A DNA stretch of 64,000 nt from NCBI GenBank assembly GCA_018806915.1, contig JAGKQI010000079.1:1329001-1393000 (forward strand), written 5' to 3'. The notes under the pieces were generated by a model. The model had not been told where the DNA came from and did not search any database. It saw only the letters and a list, made by a program, of their open reading frames with translations. This stretch comes from Phytophthora colocasiae. Lineage: Eukaryota > Oomycota > Peronosporomycetes > Peronosporales > Peronosporaceae. How positions within the stretch are numbered: the stretch's first letter is position 1; every line of letters begins with the position of its first letter. Made by a program: the position numbers and the translations under genes. This document shows, piece by piece, positions 44,796 to 54,738 of this stretch.

Positions 44796-45523
44796 TGTAA
44801 CGTGTCTAGTCTAGCTCTGCACGCCGAGCTTTGGTCGCCCAGTGCTGATGGGTCCAAGCGTCCGTTGGCCGTCGGTAGAGGAACTTCCACTACCCCGCCG
44901 GTGTGTATCGTACTGACACACGACCTATTTGTATTTGTCTTTCCGTCTGTTTTAGGTAGGCTACGACTAGCTCTAAGCCTCGTCAATAGACTCACTACGT
45001 TCGTTCGTATCCGTTGTCGTCGTACAAGTACGAGTTGCTGTCGCCGACCACTTGGACTTGCACCTCGTGTACCGTCCTACTCGTCGCAGCCGTCGATAGC
45101 GTGGAGACCGTTGTCTTCACTCGCACCTGTCCGTCGTTCGTCCGTCCAAGTACCAGCACTCGTCCACCGTTGTGTCCAAGTACCAGTCGTCCACCGTTCG
45201 TTCGTCCAAATGCCCGCACTCGTCCACCGTTGTGTCCTAGCGCTAGCCGTTCACCGTTCGTCCGTCTCGAGGTCGTCGTATGGGCTCACTCCTGAGTCCT
45301 GGGGTTGCGGAACTGGGTTCGTGCTCGCTTGCCGTCCAGTTCGTAAGTGAGACTCCTGCTCGTCATTCCAGTCCAGGTCCAGCTCGTCGTGGCGGTCCTG
45401 TAGCACCATGCGTCCAATCCTCAGCGATCGTCGCTGGCTACACGTGCTACCGCGTGGCGGTATCTTCACCACTTCAACCACCGTCTGCTCGACGTCCGTG
45501 CCGGAATGTTGGAGCCCATTACA
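44796..45523 (-). repeat. 3' LTR of element K
   Basis: 728 bp, TGTAACGTG...GCCCATTACA as written on the + strand, identical as far as I can see to 53584-54311. Left flank CCAC equals the right flank of the other LTR, a 4-bp target duplication. Confidence 0.97.
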
Positions 45524-45536
45524 CGACTTCCTCTCT

Positions 45537-48500
45537 CTAAGGGTCTTCCACGACCCGCCCGGCGCAGTAGAGCTGCTCGTACTCAACAACCGAGACCCAT
45601 CTGCTCCGCGGTCGTCCGTCCCTCGTCGTCCACCGTTCACCGTCACCGGTCGTCCACCGTCCAATGTCGCCAACTGGGCAGAGCTCGTACTCCAGTGTGT
45701 AGTGGCCTGCTCGGTTCCGCCGTCTGCGTCGCCGTCGCTCCACCAGGAGTCCACGCGGGTCGTCCCTGCTCGTCGCTCCGCCCATTGCCGTTCTGTTTCT
45801 TTTCGTTCGTTCAACTGTCGTTGTTCGCCCAGTAGCTGCCGTCGCTGCTCGTACAGCCGCCGCTGGCGCCTCGCCATTCCCTCCGTCGTCTTCATCACGG
45901 AGTTCAGCGTCAATGTCGTCCGCTGCTTGAGAGAGTGGACTCGTAGGCTCGTAGTAACTCACTAGGAAAGAAACGTGTGCGATGATCGTCTCCTCCTTGC
46001 CCAGTCCGTCTTCTCGCTTCAACAGGAAGTTCTCGTACCCGGCCGGTTCCAAGATACGCAGGGGTCCCATCCACTGATGGACAAACTTGGTCGCTCTTGG
46101 CCCTCGCGGTGGGTTGTACAGCCAGACCTTGTCGCCAACATGAAACTCCCGCTTGTTCCTGACGTTCCTGTTATAGAACTTCGCCTGTCGCTCCTGCTCG
46201 CGAACGCGTGCGATCTCAGCGCACTCACTGCTCCGTTCCATGGCCCGAAGTAGCCGTTCATGGTACGCCGTCAACTCGCCCGCTTCCATCACCTCGGTCC
46301 GTCGTAGGAGCTCGTTAGGGGATCGCAACTTGCGACCCATCATTAACTCGTTCGGGGAGAGCTTCACGGTCGAGTGCTGTGCGGAGTTGTACGCGTACGC
46401 TGCAAACTTCACCCACAGGTTCCAGTCCTTTTGCTGCTCGTCCTGCATAAAGACCGCGACACAGTCCTTCCAGGTCCTGTGGAAGCGTTCCACCAAGCCA
46501 ACCATCTGCGGTCTGTACGGAACCGGGTTGATCTGTTTCGCTTGCAGCATATTCACCAGCTCGTCGATCACGCTGCCCGTGAGCTCTGGGGCTCCATCCG
46601 TTAGCAATTCTCGGAAAACGCCGAACTTGAGCACCACTTCTTCCATGAGGAACTTCGCGATATCCTCCGCCGTGTGCTGCACCACACAACACGCTACTGC
46701 ATACCGTGTCACGTATTCCAGAGCTGCAATCACGTAGCGTTCACCACCGTTCGCCAGAGGGAAGGGTCCAGCCACGTCGAGTGCCCATCGGTCGCCGACA
46801 TTTCCACCTCGTATACTGCGTAGGGGCGGGATAACTTCTCGCGGTCGCGCCTTCCGGCTTCCACATTCAGGACAGCCTCGCACCCAGCGGTTCACCTCTC
46901 GTCGTAACTTCGGCCACCAGTAAAGCTGCGCGACGCGTCCGTAAGTGTGTGGGCCTCGTAGATGTCCAGACCATACCGAACCGTGCATTTCCTTGAATAC
47001 CTGCGCCCATAGCGTCGGTGGTAGCAACACTCTCCAGCCGTTCTTGGTGTCGATCACCGCCAGCCCGAACTTCACGTCCACCTTCATGCCTCGGTACGAA
47101 CCAACTTCCGTCGTCTTCTTGACAAACCTGCTCTCCTGCTGAGCCGAGATGATCTCCGTATCGTTCAACTGTAAGGTCTCCATCGCCGGTACGTCGTTCT
47201 CGTCCTCCAGGTCGTCCATATTTGCCGTCGTCGTCACCTCAGGGGCCAGTATCGTAGGCGTCGTCACAGGGGCTGTCTCCGGGGCTACTCGTCGCCTAGT
47301 TCCAGTGGTCGCCGTCCCGGGTGGGCACGTCGTCGCCCGTTCCTCTCGCGTCGCCGTACTCGTTGCTAAAGCTCGTCCACCGGGCTCGCGGTTTTCCCTG
47401 GCGCCCTTTCCCGTTTGCGTCCCCGACCGTGCCTTAGGCGCCGAACTATTCGTCGTGCCTGTTGCCGTAGCCGTCGTTTTTGTCGTGCGCGGCGCCGCCG
47501 TATCGACCGTCGTTACTGTGGCCACCGAATCGTCCATTTCTGCCCGTCGCTCATTACCTGGCCTACCACCGCTCGCCGTCGTACTGCCGCCCGATCCTCC
47601 GGTCACTGTCGGCGTCGATACAGGGGCTGCCACCGTGGCCAGGGCTTCTTCACGCACGATTCCACTGCCGCCAGTCTCGCCTTGCACTGTCTGCTGCTCG
47701 CCCGCAGTTACCGCCGTCGCCGCATTATCACTTGCCATCGCATTCGTCAGCACCACCGATGTCTGGTCGTCCACGAAGCGTACGCGCTTCTGTTCTTGTT
47801 CGCGGATGCGCGCGCTCCTCCGCGTCGCTGGTACCAGAGCCGTCCGTTTTCGTCTTGCCCGTTTCTTCGACGTCCGGCCCGTTGCCATGGGCGTCTCGTT
47901 CGTCGTGTTGCTGCCCATGGGGCTCGGTGCCTCCTGCGTTGCCACCGTCGCTACGTTCACATTTTTCGTCACTAACGCCGCTGTGTCTGCATCCTTCGCC
48001 ACCGCCGTCGTCGTGTTCGTGCTCCCCGTCACCGTGTCGTCCGCCACTGGTTCTTCGCGTAGCGCCGCCGTCACCACCAGCGTCTCTGTTGTTGCGTCCA
48101 TTCCTGTTGTGTCCAGCATCGGGTTGAGCGCTGTACTCGCCGCCGTGGTTGCGTTAGTCGTTCCCGTCACCGTGCACGTCGCTGCTGTCTTCGTGGCTGC
48201 CCCAACCGTGTTTGCCTTACCCGCGACTGCACTCGCCGAGACGCGTGTCACTGGGGCCTCCACCGCGTTGCTATTATCCGCTTCGCCAGTTGTAGCCACC
48301 GCCGCGTCACCGTCCGTTGCCGTATCCATCACATTCACGCCCGTAGCCACCGCGTTGAGCCTCATAGGCGTAGGACTCATGTTCGCCGCCTCGCCGTTCG
48401 TCATAGTCGTCACCATCGCTTGGTCGTCCATAGTCCGAGCCACCACCGTTTTCACGTTCACGCTTAGTTCCCGTGCGCCACCATCGCTCTCTCGGGGCAC

Positions 48501-51500
48501 CAGCCGTCCGTCTTGGGGTCGCACCACCGCTCGCACCGCCGCCGGAGCGCGAGACAACGCGTCCGCCACCACATTCGTCGAGCCAGGCCGGTACTCAATG
48601 CTAAAGTCGTATTCCTGTAGAGTAAGAGACCAGCGGTGTAGCCGTCCTGCCAAATTTGGTCGCGTCATCAGCCACTTCAACGCGGCATGGTCAGTGACGA
48701 TGCTGAATGTCCGGCCGTACAGGTACGGGCGGAAAAGCTTCACCGACCAGACCACCGCCAAACACTCGAGCTCAGTGATCGCATAATTCGCCTCCGCCGC
48801 ACTATTCACCTTCGAAGCGTAAGCCACCGGCTGCCATCCACGTCCAAAGTCTTGCATGAGGCAGGCGCCCAACCCAGTTTTGCTGGCGTCCGTCACCAGT
48901 CGAAATGTCCGTCCAAAATCCGGATAGCATAGCAACGGACGCGTAGTGAGTAGCCGCTTGATCCTTTCGAACGCCTGCTCCTGGTCCTCAGTCCACTCCC
49001 AGGGGCAATCCTTCTTCAGCAGCCTCGTCATCGGCTCCGTAATCGACCCAAAGGCTGCAATAAATTTCCGATAGTAGCCTGCAAGGTGTACAAACCTCTT
49101 CACCTCCGTAGCGTCCACCGGCCTTGGAAAGTCAGTCACCGCTTTCACGAGTCGCTCCGTCGGCTGCACGCCCTTGTTACTCAACGTGTGCCCTAAGTAC
49201 TCCATCGACTCCGACACGAAGCTGCACTTCTTGAGTTTGAGGCTCAAGCCTGCACTTGCCAGTCGTTCCAGCACGTTAGCCACCTCGACCACGTGTCGCT
49301 CGACGTTGCCCTTGGTAAACACGACAATATCATCCAGGTACACGAGGCAAGTAGTCCATGTTAACCCCCGTAGTACTCCATTCATCAACCGTTGAAACGT
49401 AGCCGGCGCATTGGTAAGGCCGAAGGGCATTCGCGTGAATCTGTAGAGCCCGCGCTTGGTAAGGAACGCGGTCTTGTCACGATCGCCACGCGCTACCTTG
49501 ATCTGCCAGTAACCTGCCTGTAGGTCCAGTGTAGTAAACAGCCGTGCACCGCCCAACGCCTCCAACGTTTCATCTATCCTCGGAAGTGGGTAAACGTCCT
49601 TCTTCGTTATCCTGTTCAACGCCCGATAATCAATGCAGAAACGGACAGAGCCGTCCTTCTTCTTGACCAGCACTACGGGGAATCCCCATGCACCGTCGCT
49701 TTCCTCGATCACGCCTGCTTTCAGCATCGTATCGACGTTCTCCTCGATGGTGGCATCTTCTGTCTGCGCCTGCCGTCGTCGTTTCAGCAAAATAGGGGCA
49801 GCGTTTCCAGTGTCGATATGGTGCTCCACATTCAGAGTCGTAGCCGGTGGGCAATCTTTCGGTGCCTCCGTCAGCTTCCTGTACGACCGCAATAGCTTCA
49901 ACACGAGTTTCCGTGCGTGTTGGTCCTTCACTCCAATCTGCACATCGTCTTCGTTCTGCAGAGGTGTTTCCGTGTCACCAAGTTCGCCAAGCCACTGCTC
50001 CAGTCGCTTCGTCTTGAGTTCACCGTTCATTGCCAACACGTCCATGTCTGCCTTGAGGGGGATCCATGCACCAAGTTCCTTGCGGTTGGGCAGCTTTGTT
50101 CGCCCACCGTACACATTTACAGCCGGCACCAGAGCTTTTCCATTGCGAACCTTCGTCACCGCCGGGGCTAACAACACTGCGCCCGTCTCGCACGTCGGGA
50201 TGAAGACGCCTTCTTCACCTTCCGGGGCCGCTACCGCCACTTCCACCGGTTGCACCGCACGTCGCTCCAAGTTCGCGGCACCAACCAGCCTTACGCTCGC
50301 CGCCTTGCTCTCGTCGCCATCCTTGTCTGTGTGGAACGGGATGATCACCTCTCGGCCCCGCTCGTCGTAGCGTAGCTCGCCGCCCTCGAAGTCCAACACC
50401 GCACGGTGCTTTTCCAAAAAGTCCACTCCGACCAGGAACTCACTGGTACAACCCTCGATAATGCACGCCGTCACCTCCACCGTCTGACCGAAGACATTCT
50501 GCATGCGAAATGTCCACAGCCCGAGAACATCCAGTAGAAAGCCACCAATTCCTTCAACGCAGTCAACCGGAGCTGCTCGCTTCACTCTCTCACCTCTCAT
50601 CATCCAGTCCGTGCCGGCGACCGAGTACCTGGCGCCGCTGTCGATCTTCACCGCCCTCTGTTCACCGTTAACCATCATTGTCGCCGTCGGCAGTCCGTCA
50701 CTCGCCTCCGCGTTGTCTATCAGACCGTGGTTCCCGTCCGCTGCCACCATTACTTCCGTGGTACGCACCAGGTTGACGTGGGCCTTGTTTGCATCGTCTC
50801 GGGCCGCACTGCCACCACCACGCTGCCATCGCTCCTTCAGTTCCCGTCGGGCATCGGCTATTTGCTGCTGGCGACGCGCATGTTCCTCGACTGCCAATTC
50901 TGCGACCACCCGTTCCACGTCATCTTCTGCGACGGACGCGGCCTTCTCTAGTGCACGCCGTACTCGCCGACGCTTCGCTTCCTTGTGTCTTCGCTTCGCC
51001 GCCTCCCGAACTAGGGCCTTGGTCGTTGTAGGTTCCGCCACGTTGCCAGGTAGTTCCACCGCCGAGTCCATGGCCGACTCGCCATTCGTATCCACCTCGT
51101 CATTCACTTTCCGGTCAACGATCGCCGTCGCGCCTTCCTCAGCTAGACGTTCGTCACTTAGCACATCGTCGCCTTCCTCAGCTGGATGTCCGTCGCCTGA
51201 CACATCGTCGCCTTCCTCAGCTGGACGTCCGTCGCCTGACACATCGTCGCCTTCCTCAGCTGGACGTCCGTCGCCTGACACATCGTCGCCTTCCTCAGCT
51301 ATGCGCGCGCTCTTCTTCGTCTCCGCTCTGCGTCCCCGTCCGTAGCGTAATGCAGCCATTGCCGGCCTCACCGTCGCCACGTATCTCGCTGCCCGCATCT
51401 TGTCACGCGCGCCAAGTTCATCATTCAAATGAGCATTCACAGCCGCCCGCGCTGTTCTCGTACTCCCGTCCGTTGTCGCCTTTTCAATCGCCACCACACT

Positions 51501-51569
51501 CTTGACCTTCGCGTCGTCGGCCGCTGGCACTTGCCTCACCTTCTCGCCCTGGCCGTCGTCCGCCGTCAC
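45537..51569 (-). CDS. Element K pol polyprotein: protease, RT, RNase H, integrase
   Basis: One unbroken frame of 2010 codons. Acidic 13-residue repeats (PAEEGDDVSGDGR, residues about 90-145); a basic helical stretch; aspartic protease VKIDSGARYSVAG (about residue 308); RT with CIDYRALNR, YPLPRIDETLE, LQAGYWQI, MPFGLTNAPATFQRLMNGVL and catalytic YLDDIVVF (about 743); RNase H (VTDASKTGLGACLMQ, TDHAALKWLM); an unusually long Thr/Ala/Asn low-complexity linker of about 500 residues (about 1010-1500); integrase with HHCC (H-x3-H-type HLRGPHTYG, CPECGSRK), DDE residues in WALDVAGPF, LTDGAPELTG and VERFHRTW (about 1695); a basic C-terminal tail (RRRRRRNRAGHYTLEYELCPVG). No chromodomain and no second RNase H. 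With identical LTRs it looks recent and possibly autonomous. Confidence 0.97.
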   Translation of the reverse strand: MTADDGQGEKVRQVPAADDAKVKSVVAIEKATTDGSTRTARAAVNAHLNDELGARDKMRAARYVATVRPAMAALRYGRGRRAETKKSARIAEEGDDVSGDGRPAEEGDDVSGDGRPAEEGDDVSGDGHPAEEGDDVLSDERLAEEGATAIVDRKVNDEVDTNGESAMDSAVELPGNVAEPTTTKALVREAAKRRHKEAKRRRVRRALEKAASVAEDDVERVVAELAVEEHARRQQQIADARRELKERWQRGGGSAARDDANKAHVNLVRTTEVMVAADGNHGLIDNAEASDGLPTATMMVNGEQRAVKIDSGARYSVAGTDWMMRGERVKRAAPVDCVEGIGGFLLDVLGLWTFRMQNVFGQTVEVTACIIEGCTSEFLVGVDFLEKHRAVLDFEGGELRYDERGREVIIPFHTDKDGDESKAASVRLVGAANLERRAVQPVEVAVAAPEGEEGVFIPTCETGAVLLAPAVTKVRNGKALVPAVNVYGGRTKLPNRKELGAWIPLKADMDVLAMNGELKTKRLEQWLGELGDTETPLQNEDDVQIGVKDQHARKLVLKLLRSYRKLTEAPKDCPPATTLNVEHHIDTGNAAPILLKRRRQAQTEDATIEENVDTMLKAGVIEESDGAWGFPVVLVKKKDGSVRFCIDYRALNRITKKDVYPLPRIDETLEALGGARLFTTLDLQAGYWQIKVARGDRDKTAFLTKRGLYRFTRMPFGLTNAPATFQRLMNGVLRGLTWTTCLVYLDDIVVFTKGNVERHVVEVANVLERLASAGLSLKLKKCSFVSESMEYLGHTLSNKGVQPTERLVKAVTDFPRPVDATEVKRFVHLAGYYRKFIAAFGSITEPMTRLLKKDCPWEWTEDQEQAFERIKRLLTTRPLLCYPDFGRTFRLVTDASKTGLGACLMQDFGRGWQPVAYASKVNSAAEANYAITELECLAVVWSVKLFRPYLYGRTFSIVTDHAALKWLMTRPNLAGRLHRWSLTLQEYDFSIEYRPGSTNVVADALSRAPAAVRAVVRPQDGRLVPRESDGGARELSVNVKTVVARTMDDQAMVTTMTNGEAANMSPTPMRLNAVATGVNVMDTATDGDAAVATTGEADNSNAVEAPVTRVSASAVAGKANTVGAATKTAATCTVTGTTNATTAASTALNPMLDTTGMDATTETLVVTAALREEPVADDTVTGSTNTTTAVAKDADTAALVTKNVNVATVATQEAPSPMGSNTTNETPMATGRTSKKRARRKRTALVPATRRSARIREQEQKRVRFVDDQTSVVLTNAMASDNAATAVTAGEQQTVQGETGGSGIVREEALATVAAPVSTPTVTGGSGGSTTASGGRPGNERRAEMDDSVATVTTVDTAAPRTTKTTATATGTTNSSAPKARSGTQTGKGARENREPGGRALATSTATREERATTCPPGTATTGTRRRVAPETAPVTTPTILAPEVTTTANMDDLEDENDVPAMETLQLNDTEIISAQQESRFVKKTTEVGSYRGMKVDVKFGLAVIDTKNGWRVLLPPTLWAQVFKEMHGSVWSGHLRGPHTYGRVAQLYWWPKLRREVNRWVRGCPECGSRKARPREVIPPLRSIRGGNVGDRWALDVAGPFPLANGGERYVIAALEYVTRYAVACCVVQHTAEDIAKFLMEEVVLKFGVFRELLTDGAPELTGSVIDELVNMLQAKQINPVPYRPQMVGLVERFHRTWKDCVAVFMQDEQQKDWNLWVKFAAYAYNSAQHSTVKLSPNELMMGRKLRSPNELLRRTEVMEAGELTAYHERLLRAMERSSECAEIARVREQERQAKFYNRNVRNKREFHVGDKVWLYNPPRGPRATKFVHQWMGPLRILEPAGYENFLLKREDGLGKEETIIAHVSFLVSYYEPTSPLSQAADDIDAELRDEDDGGNGEAPAAAVRAATAATGRTTTVERTKRNRTAMGGATSRDDPRGLLVERRRRRRRNRAGHYTLEYELCPVGDIGRWTTGDGERWTTRDGRPRSRWVSVVEYEQLYCAGRVVEDP

Positions 51570-51616
51570 CGTCGGTCGCTGGGGTCTCTGCCGTTCACAC
51601 GGACACCGTACTCCCC

Positions 51617-53110
51617 CTACGGCGCCCGTTCCTCGTTTTCCTTCACCGGGTTCTTCTGGGCGCGCATCGCCAAGTAGGCATCGTTCCGAGCCTTCGCCTC
51701 CGTGTCAGGACACTCTTTTGCAAAATGGCCAGTCCGGCCACACGCATAACACGAAACCTGCCCAATGGGTCGAACCGCCGGTTGCGATTCTGACTGCTGC
51801 CGCGGCTGTTCCGCTCCTCGTGTCGTCCGGGTCACGGCCTTCATGCGCTTCGCTCTCCGACGCTTCGCAGGGCGTGTGGCAGGCGCGGTATCTACCGACT
51901 CGTCCTCGCTCGATTCGTCATCGTCGCTGTCCTCTGCCCTGATCATCTTGACCTTGGCGATGGCCTTCTTCTCCGCCTTCGGCGTCGTCGCAGCCTTCTT
52001 CGCAGGTTCATCAGCAGTTGGCTTCGCGGTGCGCTTACGGTTTTGTCGAACAGCCCAGTAGCGTCTATTCCACACACGTCCTTCGGGTATATCCCAGATG
52101 CCCGTGAACTTATTCCACACGCCTTGTGGGTTCGAAAAGATCGCCCAATCTGGATCCGTAGGCGTCGTCGACGTCGTTGCAGTCACCACATCCCGCACTC
52201 CAACACCTGGCACCACCATTGCGTGTCCTGAAGCCGCACCAACTGTCACCGGGTAAGCCATTTGCGCTGTGATCCACTCCTGGCCAATGTTCTTCATCCC
52301 CTGCGCCACGTTGTCAAAGGGGTCGTCCACCTCGGTCGCTTTGTCTACGGCCTTATCCAGAGTCTTGGGCTTGCTCTCACGGACCAGCTGCCTCGTCGTC
52401 TTGGGCAGGTTGCGGATGAACTGCGCGAGCAGCACGCGTTCGCTCACTTTGTTCTCTCCACGAGCATCACGGAGTCCAGCAGCAAAATCCGCGAACGTCT
52501 CGCCGGGCATCAGGTACCGCTGGTTTACGCGTAGCTCGGCTTGGGACTTATCTGGCCGCTCACCATACCGTCGTTTCAATGCTGCCTTTAGGTACGACCA
52601 CGTTCTCATCTCTGGTCGCATGCCCTGGTCAACCTGCACCCAGAAGCGTGCCGCATCATCCTGCAACTTGTTGCCGACAATGTAGTACAGTTCTCCATCA
52701 GTCCAGCCACCACGTCCCGATATGCGCGCACCTTCGAGAGCCAGATCCACCTTCTTAATCCATGTCGAGACTGAGTTGTTTGGAGATGGCTGAAACGGCG
52801 TAAGTTCCAGATCCCTGATGTTCTTCCGGCGTCCGTGTCGTGGTGCTGGTGCCGTGTGCCGTTCTCGTCGTCCTCGTCCTGCACCAACGTCGTCAGAGCC
52901 GCTTGGTGGGTCGCCGTGATCGTCGTCGCCGTCGTCGCTGTCCGAGTCACTACTGGAGCTACTGTCACCACCGTCACCGCCGTCGGGTCCCCGTACGTAC
53001 GTCACGTGTCGGGTGTCCACCATAGTCGAGGCTGCTGTGGGCGTATGTGTTGCGCCGTTTGTCGCCGTCGTCTCGTGCGTCGCTGTCGCTTGTCTTATGG
53101 ACGTTGCCAC
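51617..53110 (-). CDS. Element K gag (capsid, zinc knuckle)
   Basis: About 497 codons. A Thr-rich and then acidic Ser/Asp N-terminal part, then a Retrotrans_gag capsid region (STWIKKVDLALEGARISGRGGWTD, YLKAALKRRYGERPDKSQAELRVNQR, FIRNLPKTTRQLV), a basic linker, and one CX2CX4HX4C knuckle CYACGRTGHFAKEC near the C-terminus. The first in-frame codon of the open stretch here is not ATG; the frame is open upstream (RQLEVAVATSIRQ) and probably receives ribosomes from the 53113-53541 frame by a one-base shift. Pol lies in a different register 48 bp downstream. Confidence 0.92.
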   Translation of the reverse strand: MATSIRQATATHETTATNGATHTPTAASTMVDTRHVTYVRGPDGGDGGDSSSSSDSDSDDGDDDHGDPPSGSDDVGAGRGRRERHTAPAPRHGRRKNIRDLELTPFQPSPNNSVSTWIKKVDLALEGARISGRGGWTDGELYYIVGNKLQDDAARFWVQVDQGMRPEMRTWSYLKAALKRRYGERPDKSQAELRVNQRYLMPGETFADFAAGLRDARGENKVSERVLLAQFIRNLPKTTRQLVRESKPKTLDKAVDKATEVDDPFDNVAQGMKNIGQEWITAQMAYPVTVGAASGHAMVVPGVGVRDVVTATTSTTPTDPDWAIFSNPQGVWNKFTGIWDIPEGRVWNRRYWAVRQNRKRTAKPTADEPAKKAATTPKAEKKAIAKVKMIRAEDSDDDESSEDESVDTAPATRPAKRRRAKRMKAVTRTTRGAEQPRQQSESQPAVRPIGQVSCYACGRTGHFAKECPDTEAKARNDAYLAMRAQKNPVKENEERAP

Positions 53111-53112
53111 GG

Positions 53113-53541
53113 CTACCTCCAGTTGTCGAGCCGCGCCGTCATCCTGTTCATCGTCTCCGACAGCTGTAGCAGGACGTTGGAGAGGGCAGTCATCTCGCCA
53201 GGTGCTGGTGTCGTCGTCGTGTCCGGTTGAATGCCCGCATCCTCGCTCGCCGGCGTCTCCTGAACATCCGCCCGTTCACCAGATGTCACTTCGCCGGGGT
53301 TATTTGGAGTGCCAGGAGCCGGTGCCGCACTTGTCTCTTCGTCGTCACCTTTGGTCTCGTCATCGCCTGGGTTACTGCGTCGGGGAGGGTCCACGTCGTC
53401 GCCGTCGAACTCGTCCGTGGGAGAAGGTGTCAGGCTCGGCGCCGCCGCTGTTGGTGCTAACTCGCCCATGGGGATTGCTGTCGTCTTCTTCGTCTTCATC
53501 GTCGTTGATGCAGGTACGCCGATCACTCTCGTTCGTGCCAT
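53113..53541 (-). CDS. Element K gag N-terminal frame
   Basis: 142 codons from ATG 53541: a Pro/Thr/Asp-rich region and a C-terminal helix (MTALSNVLLQLSETMNRMTARLDNWR). This helix, next to the capsid part, is typical of gag N-termini. It ends with TAG 2 bp before the gag frame given above and in another register. Since LTRs and pol are intact, the break is either natural (recoding) or a recent frameshift. Confidence 0.7.
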   Translation of the reverse strand: MARTRVIGVPASTTMKTKKTTAIPMGELAPTAAAPSLTPSPTDEFDGDDVDPPRRSNPGDDETKGDDEETSAAPAPGTPNNPGEVTSGERADVQETPASEDAGIQPDTTTTPAPGEMTALSNVLLQLSETMNRMTARLDNWR

Positions 53542-53566
53542 GTTGTTCTCGTTAACTTGTGTATTG

Positions 53567-53583
53567 CCCCTGTATGACCACCA
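53567..53583 (-). other. Primer-binding site of element K
   Basis: Directly inside the 5' LTR, - strand TGGTGGTCATACAGGGG. The TGG start complements a tRNA CCA end. It differs from the H/I/J site, so K uses another tRNA primer. Confidence 0.75.
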
Positions 53584-54311
53584 TGTAACGTGTCTAGTCT
53601 AGCTCTGCACGCCGAGCTTTGGTCGCCCAGTGCTGATGGGTCCAAGCGTCCGTTGGCCGTCGGTAGAGGAACTTCCACTACCCCGCCGGTGTGTATCGTA
53701 CTGACACACGACCTATTTGTATTTGTCTTTCCGTCTGTTTTAGGTAGGCTACGACTAGCTCTAAGCCTCGTCAATAGACTCACTACGTTCGTTCGTATCC
53801 GTTGTCGTCGTACAAGTACGAGTTGCTGTCGCCGACCACTTGGACTTGCACCTCGTGTACCGTCCTACTCGTCGCAGCCGTCGATAGCGTGGAGACCGTT
53901 GTCTTCACTCGCACCTGTCCGTCGTTCGTCCGTCCAAGTACCAGCACTCGTCCACCGTTGTGTCCAAGTACCAGTCGTCCACCGTTCGTTCGTCCAAATG
54001 CCCGCACTCGTCCACCGTTGTGTCCTAGCGCTAGCCGTTCACCGTTCGTCCGTCTCGAGGTCGTCGTATGGGCTCACTCCTGAGTCCTGGGGTTGCGGAA
54101 CTGGGTTCGTGCTCGCTTGCCGTCCAGTTCGTAAGTGAGACTCCTGCTCGTCATTCCAGTCCAGGTCCAGCTCGTCGTGGCGGTCCTGTAGCACCATGCG
54201 TCCAATCCTCAGCGATCGTCGCTGGCTACACGTGCTACCGCGTGGCGGTATCTTCACCACTTCAACCACCGTCTGCTCGACGTCCGTGCCGGAATGTTGG
54301 AGCCCATTACA
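53584..54311 (-). repeat. 5' LTR of element K
   Basis: 728 bp, no difference seen from 44796-45523. Followed on the right by CCAC, the 4-bp target duplication. The empty version of this site is at 57107-57125 (AGCAATACCACGGTGCG). Confidence 0.97.
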
Positions 54312-54549
54312 CCACGGTGCGTGCACTAGTACATTGACACAGTCATCACTGAACAGTTCGACTTCGCAGTGCAACTTCCGTTAAGATTTCACCGTTGGAG
54401 GTCTGTGGATCGTCAACAGACAGCGTGCCGTTGGCTAGTCGACATCGAAGGAGCTCCCATTCATCAACAGCTCGGAGTTTTACTCGGAGAACACCAACTA
54501 GCACATCCGTTATCGTGCTACGCTGGGTGTCAAGAAAATGACCCTGCAA
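54312..54549 (-). pseudogene. Host-gene fragment, 5' part (disrupted by element K)
   Basis: The frame encodes VGVLRVKLRAVDEWELLRCRLANGTLSVDDPQ, repeated at 57150-57310 with few changes. The pattern (leading GVL-x-VK, a central Trp, RCxL-x-NGTL) resembles the first strands of a PH domain, but this is a weak resemblance. It continues across the K insertion site at CCAC to 44795. Upstream of 54500 the sequence diverges from the right-hand copy. On the + strand the frame 54369-54677 (DEFFNALKVNSHDSLIMAKVTHPAIVELVAKS) is also open, so coding strand is not certain. Confidence 0.5.
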
Positions 54550-54738
54550 CGACTGATACTGAACCCCTTGATGAATTCTTCAATGCTCTGAAAGTGAATA
54601 GCCACGACAGTCTCATAATGGCCAAGGTAACCCACCCTGCCATAGTTGAATTGGTGGCGAAAAGTATCACACAATAACATCCAGCGGATCTAACAGACAC
54701 AATACAAATTATTTGGGTTGTGTCATCACGCATCCTTC

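Noticed and set aside
44802..45350. 182-codon frame, identical at 53590-54138
   Set aside because: Part of the K LTR; duplicated with it, no independent support.
47149..48786. 545-codon open frame on the + strand
   Set aside because: It lies antisense to the Thr/Ala-rich linker of K pol; GC-rich biased codons leave the opposite strand open. No start context or domain.
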